From Verrucomicrobia bacterium UBA3750 (lineage in GTDB: Bacteria > Verrucomicrobiota > Kiritimatiellia > RFP12 > UBA1067), in assembly GCA_002371755.1 (NCBI GenBank), contig DFGM01000058.1, positions 459 through 7,657 of the forward strand: 7,199 nucleotides of DNA, read 5' to 3'. A program made the position numbers and the translations under genes. The notes below the pieces were generated by a model. The model worked only from the letters and a program-made list of their open reading frames with translations. It had not been told where the DNA came from and did not search any database. Positions 1-6,420 of the stretch are shown piece after piece (within the stretch, counting starts at the first letter, position 1; each line of letters opens with the position of its first letter).

Positions 1-100
1 GCGAGGGGTCTCGCACCCCTGCTAGTGCATCCGCATCGCGGACAGCCTTCGGCTGGGGGATATGCCCTACCACGGGACATGCCGACTCGGCACTAGGGGT
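1..100. other. Dense inverted-repeat region, possible structured RNA or regulatory element
   Basis: No gene is visible here, but the stretch is packed with complementary segments. ACCCC (15-19) plus TAGTGC (23-28) can pair with GCACTAGGGGT (90-100), giving 11 base pairs with a 3-nt bulge. Inside that closing stem are three small hairpins: TCCGC/GCGGA (30-34/38-42, loop ATC), CAGCC/GGCTG (43-47/51-55, loop TTC) and a 6-pair stem with one bulged base between 62-67 and 74-80. A competing hairpin AGGGGT/ACCCCT (4-9/15-20) uses the same bases as the closing stem, so two alternative folds exist. Strand is unknown because inverted repeats fold on either strand. No T-run follows, so it is not an obvious intrinsic terminator. 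The minus-strand sequence at 20-4 resembles a tRNA T-arm, but no tRNA cloverleaf can be completed. The structures are seen by eye; a function is inference. Confidence 0.4.
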
Positions 101-107
101 ATCCCGA

Positions 108-231
108 CCAATGCCCATTGGATGTGAGTTCAATGCCCATGGGTCTCCAATCCAATGCCCATTGAACCAGAATCCAATGCCCATTGGTTTTCCGTCCAAT
201 GCCCATTGGATTCCCAGGTGATGGGCATGGG
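108..231. repeat. Six-copy 22-bp-period array of a 14-bp near-palindrome (CCAATGCCCATTGG)
   Basis: Copies lie at 108-121, 130-143, 152-165, 174-187, 196-209 and 218-231, so every start is exactly 22 bp after the previous one. Copies 1, 4 and 5 are identical (CCAATG-CC-CATTGG, hexamer arms around a 2-bp centre). Copy 2 is TCAATGCCCATGGG and copy 3 is CCAATGCCCATTGA. Copy 6 (GTGATGGGCATGGG) is degenerate with the centre reversed to GG, but keeps the ATG..CAT core in phase. The five 8-bp spacers differ: atgtgagt, tctccaat, accagaat, ttttccgt, attcccag. Conserved dyads with diverged spacers at about two helical turns suggest binding sites for a dimeric protein lined up on one DNA face. As RNA each copy could form a 5-bp stem with a 4-nt loop. 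It lies downstream of the minus-strand operon, and could also be upstream of an unseen gene to the left. Confidence 0.85.
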
Positions 232-249
232 GCTTGCCTTGCCTAGCCC
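230..249 (-). terminator. Weak hairpin just after the last gene
   Basis: Five to eight bases past the stop codon of the exported-protein gene, GGGCT and AGCCC (245-249 and 230-234 on the + strand) can form a 5-bp GC-rich stem around a 10-nt loop. There is no U-tract, so as an intrinsic terminator it is weak. It is listed only because it is the one hairpin placed where a terminator for this operon would be expected. Confidence 0.2.
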
Positions 250-254
250 GGCAA

Positions 255-1904
255 TCAATGAGAGGTAAGGGAGGCCTTGGAGGGGGCTGCCCGTATCTTG
301 TAAAAACGCACGGTTTCCCCTTCTTTTAGCGCAGGTATGGAACTGAGATGTACTCGACCGGACTCATCGCTCTGCACAATCGCCCCATCGCTTTCCACAA
401 GCGACCACTCGCCGTCCAACTTGGTGGCCGTGACTATGCCGCACCAGAAATACGGCGCCACGGTGGCGGTAAGTTCGGGTGCGCCCCCTTCCTTTATGGC
501 AAAACCGTCGCCCGCAGACGAAAAAGAGACTATGCTCTCGCGCTTGGATTCGTCGAGAGAGACCTCAAGCTTCCCATCCTGGACGGTAGCGGTGAAATAG
601 GAGGATATGTCGCACACGTCCGCCGTCATCATCTTGCCGTCGGAATCGGCAGCATAGACGAAAACGTCCTTTCCTTCGCCGGATGTCGCGCCCGTGATTG
701 TGCTCCCGGAAGCGAGGGAATACGACAACACGTTCCCGTTATCTACTATTCTGACGGATGCCGCCCCCACAGGAACGGTTATTCCTTCCACCGTATTGGT
801 AATGTAGGCGGCATTTTCGGCATCCATGTAGCCCACAGGCGTGCCGGAGGCGGTTTCAAGAGGCTCATCGGTCTGTTCGCTCACGCCCGTCACGCAAATG
901 GCACCATCGGATTCTACAAGTCTCCAGCCGGAAGGAAGGCGCGAGGCAAGGGCGAACTTGTCGATATTTGATGCAGCCGTATTCGACTCCACTATCCGTG
1001 CGCCGTTCGTGGGCGTGAAGCCGGGTGCGAAATCTACCGTGACATTGCCGTTGATTGTAAGGGTCGAAGGCTTGAAAGCCGATCCTTTATATAATATGGT
1101 AGAGCCATCCTGCAAAACCAGCTTTTTGACTGCCGCCGTATTCGCTATCTGCAAGTAGCCGTTCGTCCCCACCGTCACGGTTCCCGCCCAACTGCCGGAA
1201 TCCGAAAAGATGACTTTGCCATAATCCTTTACTGTGAGCGGTCCCGTGGAGGTGTTCGCCCCGGAAAGCGTAAGCGAATGCACGCTTCCCGCGTTCCCGG
1301 TCACTATAAGCCCGGTTTTGCAGGTGTAGGTTTTCCCCTGTTTATTCTTATACGTCACCGCCTCAAACACGCCTGAAAAGACCGTATCCTCGGTCTGCCG
1401 TGTATCCAGGACGCCTGTATAGTTGCCGCCTGGCGTGGAAAATGTAATAGTGCCTGCGCCCGTAAAGTTGCGGACGGTGGGGGCGGGGATGCTCGCCGTA
1501 AAGTTCTGCGTTCCGCCATATTTAAAACCGTTCGGCACTTCTAGCTTGGGGCGACCATTGAGCTCTGACCTTGCTTCCAGCTGAATTGCGGCATTTGCCT
1601 GGTCAAGGCGCAAAGTGCCCGAAAAGTCAGATATAGCTTGGACTTTCTGTGACAATGCCGAAGGGGCGATTTCAAGAGTCCCCTCGCCTGTCACATGTAT
1701 GGAATCATGGGTGGCAAGCCATCCGTCATTAGTCAGCACAAGAGCGCCTCCGGCGTTTATCGTGATGCCGGAATATGAGGAAGGAAACTCTTCGCGCACG
1801 ACTCGTCCATCTACTTCAAGGATGTCGGCACTCGCCGCGCAACACGACAACGCAGAAAGAACCACCGCCGCAAACTTTGTGCGTTTCACCCGCTTCCCGT
1901 GCAT
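255..1904 (-). CDS. Exported protein with autotransporter-associated (PATR-like) beta-strand repeats
   Basis: From the ATG at 1904 the product is 549 residues. I chose this start because GAGG (1911-1914) sits 6 nt upstream and because it gives a compact signal peptide: basic MHGKRVKRTK, hydrophobic FAAVVLSALS, then a likely signal peptidase I cut after AASA (residue 26). In-frame ATG at 1928 and TTG at 1943 are alternatives that lengthen the basic N-terminus. The mature protein is Gly/Thr/Ser/Val-rich with short alternating beta-strand patterns. Residues about 211-233 (LTLSGANTSTG..LTV..YGKVIF) fit the autotransporter-associated beta-strand repeat, usually part of a beta-helix. W-x-LVESDGAI occurs twice, near residues 327-336 and 500-509. 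The end contains RFYKIRA, a tail style I associate with Kiritimatiellae exported proteins. No beta-barrel, LPXTG or PEP-CTERM anchor is seen, so it may be secreted or surface-associated by other means. It appears more AT-rich than the kinase genes. The specific role is unknown; an adhesin-like or envelope role is inference. Confidence 0.8.
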   Translation of the reverse strand: MHGKRVKRTKFAAVVLSALSCCAASADILEVDGRVVREEFPSSYSGITINAGGALVLTNDGWLATHDSIHVTGEGTLEIAPSALSQKVQAISDFSGTLRLDQANAAIQLEARSELNGRPKLEVPNGFKYGGTQNFTASIPAPTVRNFTGAGTITFSTPGGNYTGVLDTRQTEDTVFSGVFEAVTYKNKQGKTYTCKTGLIVTGNAGSVHSLTLSGANTSTGPLTVKDYGKVIFSDSGSWAGTVTVGTNGYLQIANTAAVKKLVLQDGSTILYKGSAFKPSTLTINGNVTVDFAPGFTPTNGARIVESNTAASNIDKFALASRLPSGWRLVESDGAICVTGVSEQTDEPLETASGTPVGYMDAENAAYITNTVEGITVPVGAASVRIVDNGNVLSYSLASGSTITGATSGEGKDVFVYAADSDGKMMTADVCDISSYFTATVQDGKLEVSLDESKRESIVSFSSAGDGFAIKEGGAPELTATVAPYFWCGIVTATKLDGEWSLVESDGAIVQSDESGRVHLSSIPALKEGETVRFYKIRAAPSKASLTSH

Positions 1905-1910
1905 ACCATG

Positions 1911-1914
1911 CCTC
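1911..1914 (-). promoter_or_regulatory. Ribosome binding site GAGG for the exported-protein gene
   Basis: GAGG on the minus strand lies 6 nt before the ATG at 1904. The two further-upstream in-frame starts (ATG 1928, TTG 1943) lack a comparable Shine-Dalgarno match, so this site decides the start. Confidence 0.55.
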
Positions 1915-1942
1915 AACCCGTCTCTCATAACATCGTCACGCA

Positions 1943-1970
1943 ATATTACTCTATATTAAAGGACTGTAAA
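1943..1970 (-). promoter_or_regulatory. Possible sigma70-type promoter ahead of the exported-protein gene
   Basis: On the minus strand TTTACA (1965-1970, 5 of 6 to TTGACA) is followed after 16 bp by TAATAT (1943-1948, 4 of 6 to TATAAT). The stretch is a distinct AT-rich patch in otherwise GC-rich DNA and overlaps the end of the preceding kinase gene, whose TAA stop lies between the two boxes. Transcription would start near 1936, leaving a leader of about 30 nt before the ATG at 1904 and excluding the TTG start at 1943. It could give the exported protein expression separate from the kinases. This is a consensus match by eye only. Confidence 0.35.
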
Positions 1971-3053
1971 AAGGATGGTGGCGGCGGCCAGGAGACCGAC
2001 AACTCCCCAGAAAATGGACTTCTTGATGATTTCGCGCCGCCGGCGTGCGCGCCGCTTCGCCTCGATTTCCGCATCTATCGCCGCATCCTCTTCCGGCGTA
2101 TTGGGACGTGCCACAGGGCTTTTCGGCTGGATTTGCGCATATTCCGCGTTTTCTTCCGGGTCTGGACGCTGCCCGGTATGCTTCAAAATCTCTCCAACCA
2201 GGATTTCCGGCGAGGCGATTCTCTTTTCCTTCTGCTTGGCGCACATACGGAAGAGGAGGGCCGATACCCAGTTGGAAACGTCTGGCTGGATGCGCTTTAT
2301 GTCGATTATCGGCGAATCGCTCACTACTTGGGCGATGATGGATTGCACGGTATCGCCCACAAAAGGCGTTCTGCCGCACAGCATCTCGAAAAGGACGATG
2401 CCGAGCGAATAGACGTCTGCACGGGCATCCACGCTGGATGCGTCGAGTGCCTGTTCCGGCGCCATGTAGTTTGGCGTGCCGAATGTCGCGCCGGTGCTTG
2501 TGTGCAACGTATCGTCAAGGCAGACCTTGGCGATGCCCAGGTCTACGAGTTTCGCCCGCCCATCCGACGTGAACATGATGTTCTCCGGCTTGATATCGCG
2601 ATGCACCACGCCAAAACGCGCACCGGCTGCGAGAGCCGAAGCGATCTGCCGGACGATTTCCACTGCTTCGGCCTCGGGAATGGGGCCGTCAAGACCAATC
2701 CTGTCGCGCAACGTGCCGCCCGGCATGTAGTCCATGACGAGAAAATAGCAGTTACGCACGCTGTCGAAGCCGGCGTCATGCACCCTGACGAGGTTGGGAT
2801 GCTGGATTCGGGAGGCGATTTTCGCCTCGCGGATAAACCGCTTGACAGGTTCGTCGCCGGCGGTGGTATCCGGCACGCTCATCAGCTTGAGTGCGAGCAG
2901 CGAATCGAGCATTTCATGGCGGACTAGATACACCATGCCGGCCCCGCCGCGGCCAAGGAGTTTTTTCACTTCATAGCCGCGAAAGTGCTCCCCGGGGGAA
3001 AGGACCGCCTCTTCAACATGGTCGGAAAAGAACTCGCTGCCGCTCGCACTCAT
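1956..3053 (-). CDS. Tail-anchored Hanks-type Ser/Thr protein kinase
   Basis: The 365-residue product is a eukaryote-like protein kinase expected to transfer ATP phosphate to Ser/Thr of protein targets. All core motifs are canonical: glycine loop GRGGAGMVY (34-42), ATP lysine K56 in LALKLM, helix-C glutamate E76 in IREAK, catalytic loop HRDIKPEN (151-158, D153), metal-binding DLG (171-173) and MAPE (197-200). After the domain comes a Pro/Glu-rich linker (about 295-330), a basic cluster KRRARRRR (333-340) and a single hydrophobic helix (about 346-364) that ends one residue before the C-terminus. The basic cluster predicts a cytoplasmic kinase. Unlike PknB-type kinases it has no PASTA or other external sensor domain. 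The ATG at 3053 is preferred over the GTG at 3059 because GAGGTGA lies at the right spacing; the gap to the upstream kinase gene is only 7 nt. It probably works with the upstream kinase, as activator or substrate, but which is unknown. Confidence 0.93.
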   Translation of the reverse strand: MSASGSEFFSDHVEEAVLSPGEHFRGYEVKKLLGRGGAGMVYLVRHEMLDSLLALKLMSVPDTTAGDEPVKRFIREAKIASRIQHPNLVRVHDAGFDSVRNCYFLVMDYMPGGTLRDRIGLDGPIPEAEAVEIVRQIASALAAGARFGVVHRDIKPENIMFTSDGRAKLVDLGIAKVCLDDTLHTSTGATFGTPNYMAPEQALDASSVDARADVYSLGIVLFEMLCGRTPFVGDTVQSIIAQVVSDSPIIDIKRIQPDVSNWVSALLFRMCAKQKEKRIASPEILVGEILKHTGQRPDPEENAEYAQIQPKSPVARPNTPEEDAAIDAEIEAKRRARRRREIIKKSIFWGVVGLLAAATILFTVL

Positions 3054-3055
3054 CC

Positions 3056-3062
3056 TCACCTC
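3056..3062 (-). promoter_or_regulatory. Ribosome binding site overlapping the upstream stop codon (translational coupling)
   Basis: GAGGTGA on the minus strand is a 7-nt match to the extended Shine-Dalgarno complement (AAGGAGGTGATC) and shares bases with the TGA stop of the dual-kinase gene (3061-3063). It favours the ATG at 3053 and suggests that ribosomes finishing the upstream gene reinitiate here, keeping the two kinases at linked levels. Confidence 0.6.
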
Positions 3063-6000
3063 ACTTTCCGGCCGCTTTGCGCAGCTCGCGGTACATCGTT
3101 ATGAGCGACGAGCGCTCTTCTTCGTTCGCCTGGACGTCGCGGTGGACGGATTTGCCCTTTGCGATATTCTTGTAGGCGAGGTCGATAATGTTGTCGAGGT
3201 TGGCCTTTCGTTCGTCGAAGGACTTCTGGATTTTCTCCATGTCCTGCTCAGTGACCGAATAGCCGGCCTTCATTGCGGCATGGAACTTCTTGACGCATTC
3301 GCCGTAGTCTTCGAACTCGAAGAACTCGTTGGCCTCGTTGGCAAAGGCGAGTCCCCTGCCTGCGGCTTCTTTCTGCTTGCGCAGAGCCTCCTGGCGCTCG
3401 CGTTCGGCCTTTTCCGCGGCCTTGCGCGCGGCCTCTGCCGCGGCGGCCTTGCGCTCGCGCTCGAGTCTTTCGGCTTCTTCCCGGAGGCGCTTTTCTTCGG
3501 CGATGCGCGCTTCCTCGGCCGCCTTGCGGCGTGCTTCCTCGATGGCTTTCTGGCGCGCTTCCTCGGCCGCCTTGCGGATTTCCTCGTCCTGCGCCTGCTG
3601 TTCGGCGAGACGCTTGGCCTCGGCCTCCTTCAGCTGGCGCTGGCGTTCCTCTTCGCGCTTGCGGGCCTCAGCCTGCTCGGCTTCGTACTTCTTGCGCGCC
3701 TCCTCGGCTTCCTTGGCGGCCTTCTCAGCCTTTTCAGCCTCCTCGGCACGCTTCTTCGCCTCTTCCTCGGCACGCTTTCTCGCCTCCTCCTGGGCGGCAA
3801 GAAGCTTCTGCATCTCGGCCAGCTTGCGCTCGAACTCCTCGCGCTCCTTCTTGAGCCTGGCCTCTTCGGCAGCCTTGCGCTCGGCCTCGAGCCTCTGGGC
3901 TTCTTCAGCCGCTTTGCGCAGGCGCACCTCTTCGGCCTTGCGCGCGGCCTCTTGACGCTTCGCGTTTTCCTCGGCTATCCTCTGCCTTTCGGCATCGTCC
4001 CTGGCGCTTGCCAAAGCGTCGGCCGCCGCTTTTTCACGCGCGAGCCGTTCCGCTTCCAGTCTCTGACGCTCCTTTTCGGCCGCCTCGGCGGCCTTGCGCT
4101 GGCGTTCCGCCTCGGCCTTTTCGCGCGCTGCGGCTTCAGCCTTCGCCTTCGCCTGCGCTTCGGCGAACTCTCGCTGCTTCTGCTCGAGCTCGCGCATCTG
4201 GCGTTCGCGCTCTTCCGCCTCCTTCCGGAGCTCCTCTTCCTTGGCTTTGCGTTCGGCCTCGAGCCGCGCCTCCTCGGCCTTGCGCCGCGCGGCCGCCTCC
4301 TCCATCGCCTTGCGCTCCGCTTCAAGCTTCGCCTTCTGCTCCTCGAGCTGGCGGCTCATCTCGTCGCGCAAACGCATCGCCTCGGCATCGCGTGCAAGAA
4401 TCTCCTTCTTCTGCTCCTCGCCGCGCTTGTCGAGATACTCCTTCACAAATGGCGCGCCAAAATAGACCCCGACCCCGCATGCGACTGCCACGACTAGGAA
4501 TATCGCGGCCCTCCTCATGAACTTCTTCATGGCCACGGCGCGCCTTTCGCGCCGTATCGCCTTCAGGTCTACCCCAATCCATTCCGTTGGGCTCGTCTCC
4601 GGCCCGTTCGACTCGGTGAAGTCGATGGTGTGGTATTTCGCACGGATGTCGTGGAGCCGCGCCGCCACCTCGCCGGCATCCTTGAGACGCTTTGCCGGAT
4701 CGAGGTTCGTCATCTGGACGAGCAGCTGCATCAAATCCGGCATCGCAGTGAGCGGCTGGTAATCGAACTTCGGGCCCTCCTTGGCCTTTGCTCGATTGAA
4801 GAACGCCGCATATGCCGCCGTACCGGTGGGCAGGCGCGGATACGCCATCTTGCCGCTCAACGCCTCGTAAAGGCAAAGACCCAGAGCGTAGATATCCATG
4901 CCGCCGTCGCCGCGACTGTCGGAGATGACCACTTCCGGCGGCATGTAGTCGAGAGTCCCCGGCACCATGCCGTGCGTGGCGGTGCCGTTCACGTCGCGCG
5001 CGATGCCAAGGTCCATGATCGCCGCAAGATGCGGCTTGCCCTGCGGATAGTAAAGGTTGGAAGGCTTTATATCACGGTGGAAGATGCCTTCATCGTGCAT
5101 CACCTTCAGGCCGAGCGCATAGCGTTCAAACGCCCTCAACGCGTCGCTGAACGGCAACGGCTGACCGTGCGCCGCCTTTATCGCGTCCCGCAATGAGCTG
5201 CCGGGCATGCCGTCCAGAAACGCCATCACGAGGAAGGCTTCCTTGCTGCCGCGCCCTTCCATCACAAAGAAGTCCACGAACTGCACGAAGCACGGGTCGC
5301 GCAGCTTCTTCATTATCTTCGCCTCGCGGTAAAACCTGTCGGCGTAATCGGCTTTGAGAAGATGCTTCACGGCGACAAGCGCGCCCGTCTGGCGATAGCG
5401 CGCCTTGAAGACCTCGCCGAATCCGCCCTTGCCGATGAACTGGAGCATCCGGTAGGAGCTCTCGCCGTTCACGAGATCGCGGAAGCGTATGTCCTTGAGC
5501 GCCATGCGGAACTCTTCGAACGTCTTGTAGCGATCTTCCCGCCTGGGCGCAAGAGCCTTCAGCAGAACCCCGTCGGCCTTGGAAAGAAGACGCTTCACGC
5601 GCGAACTCACATGTATGGGGCTTTCGGCGGCAGGATCGGAAAGGGTCTGGGACCAGCGCGAAAGGAACGCGAAGTTGGCCTGCTTGTCGCCGCCTTCTAG
5701 CCTCTGGTACGGGGTCTTGCCGGTAAGCGCCTCGTGCAGCACCACGCCCATCGAAAAGACGTCGCTTTGCGTGTCGCCGTGAAACTCCGCATTCGTGAAG
5801 TCGGGCGCCATGTAGTCGAAAGACCCGCGTATGTTGCCGTCGGCGGTCGTCACAGTGCCGCCTTCCTGCTTCGCGATTTCAAAGTCGATGAGCTTGACTC
5901 CCGTCACCTTGCCTTCGTCATCGAGACATACGAAGATGTTGCCGGGCTTTATGTCGCGGTGCACAAGTCCGCAGCTCGCCGTGTACGCGAGACCTGCCAG

Positions 6001-6399
6001 CGCCTTGTTGACGATTTCGAGCGCTTCGTCGGCGTCGAGTCCGCATGGGAACCTCAGAAGCCTCTCCTTCATCGTCTCGCCCTGGAGGAACTCCTGCACC
6101 ACCACATGGACATCGTTGAACATCCCCTGTTCGGAGAAGCACCCGTAGTACTTCACCACGTTGGGATGGTCAAGCTTGGCAAGCTCCTTCGTGCGCTTTT
6201 CGAGCCTGCGCCACTTTTCCTGTCCCTCGTCCTGCACGACGGCCATCACCTTCATGGCCACAACCGTTCCGACAGGGGCTACGCCGTGCAGATCCTCCAC
6301 GCACTCGGCTTTGTATACCGTGCCCTGACTGCCGGAACCCGCCTGGATTTCCTGCAGTACCTTGAAGCCGCCAATTATCTTGTTCTTCTGATCGGACAT
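3061..6399 (-). CDS. Dual-domain membrane Ser/Thr kinase with long TolA-like helical arm and TPR-like C-terminus
   Basis: The 1112-residue product is numbered from the ATG at 6399; a TTG at 6414 would add five residues, and no clear Shine-Dalgarno is seen. Kinase domain 1 (about 9-305) has glycine loop GSGSQGTV (21-28), K50 and HRDIKPGN (147-154), but DFE (172-174) instead of DFG and APD instead of APE. Kinase domain 2 (about 317-590) has GKGGFGEV (323-330), K345, E359, HRDIKPSN (441-448), DLG (463-465) and PPE (488-490). A basic stretch (616-630) precedes one membrane helix (about 631-652), so both kinases should be cytoplasmic. Residues about 655-1015 are an uninterrupted Ala/Glu/Lys/Arg helix with recurring AEEAR/LEAERKA units, like the periplasmic arm of TolA. 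The last 97 residues form a globular domain with a TPR-like helix pair near 1020-1050. It sits 21 nt after the partial coiled-coil gene. It is probably an envelope-sensing or scaffold kinase; substrates are unknown. Confidence 0.92.
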   Translation of the reverse strand: MSDQKNKIIGGFKVLQEIQAGSGSQGTVYKAECVEDLHGVAPVGTVVAMKVMAVVQDEGQEKWRRLEKRTKELAKLDHPNVVKYYGCFSEQGMFNDVHVVVQEFLQGETMKERLLRFPCGLDADEALEIVNKALAGLAYTASCGLVHRDIKPGNIFVCLDDEGKVTGVKLIDFEIAKQEGGTVTTADGNIRGSFDYMAPDFTNAEFHGDTQSDVFSMGVVLHEALTGKTPYQRLEGGDKQANFAFLSRWSQTLSDPAAESPIHVSSRVKRLLSKADGVLLKALAPRREDRYKTFEEFRMALKDIRFRDLVNGESSYRMLQFIGKGGFGEVFKARYRQTGALVAVKHLLKADYADRFYREAKIMKKLRDPCFVQFVDFFVMEGRGSKEAFLVMAFLDGMPGSSLRDAIKAAHGQPLPFSDALRAFERYALGLKVMHDEGIFHRDIKPSNLYYPQGKPHLAAIMDLGIARDVNGTATHGMVPGTLDYMPPEVVISDSRGDGGMDIYALGLCLYEALSGKMAYPRLPTGTAAYAAFFNRAKAKEGPKFDYQPLTAMPDLMQLLVQMTNLDPAKRLKDAGEVAARLHDIRAKYHTIDFTESNGPETSPTEWIGVDLKAIRRERRAVAMKKFMRRAAIFLVVAVACGVGVYFGAPFVKEYLDKRGEEQKKEILARDAEAMRLRDEMSRQLEEQKAKLEAERKAMEEAAARRKAEEARLEAERKAKEEELRKEAEERERQMRELEQKQREFAEAQAKAKAEAAAREKAEAERQRKAAEAAEKERQRLEAERLAREKAAADALASARDDAERQRIAEENAKRQEAARKAEEVRLRKAAEEAQRLEAERKAAEEARLKKEREEFERKLAEMQKLLAAQEEARKRAEEEAKKRAEEAEKAEKAAKEAEEARKKYEAEQAEARKREEERQRQLKEAEAKRLAEQQAQDEEIRKAAEEARQKAIEEARRKAAEEARIAEEKRLREEAERLERERKAAAAEAARKAAEKAERERQEALRKQKEAAGRGLAFANEANEFFEFEDYGECVKKFHAAMKAGYSVTEQDMEKIQKSFDERKANLDNIIDLAYKNIAKGKSVHRDVQANEEERSSLITMYRELRKAAGK

Positions 6400-6420
6400 G
6401 TCTCTAGCTCGCAAAGGTGT

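Noticed and set aside
1..30. tRNA on the minus strand (AGGGG-TGCGAGA-CCCCT looks like a T-arm)
   Set aside because: The T-loop lacks the usual TTC, and the neighbouring hairpins have 3-nt loops that do not make anticodon or D arms. The acceptor end lies outside the window.
108..231. CRISPR array
   Set aside because: Repeats are 14 bp and spacers 8 bp, far below CRISPR sizes, with no cas gene in the window.
255..1904. Lipoprotein signal because of the Cys-Cys at the end of the hydrophobic core
   Set aside because: The residues before either Cys (A-L-S and L-S-C) do not fit the lipobox, while AASA just after gives a good signal peptidase I site.
1899..2927. 342-residue open frame on the + strand
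   Set aside because: It is antisense to the tail-anchored kinase, which has every conserved motif; the + strand product has no recognisable domain and odd Arg/His-rich composition.
1956..3053. PknB-like kinase with PASTA domains
   Set aside because: The protein ends immediately after its membrane helix; there is no extracellular region.
3142..4497. 451-residue Leu/Phe/Gly-rich open frame on the + strand, resembling a membrane protein
   Set aside because: It is the exact antisense of the Ala/Glu/Lys/Arg coiled coil. GAG, GCC and CGC codons read as CTC, GGC and GCG on the other strand, which removes stop codons and mimics hydrophobic protein.
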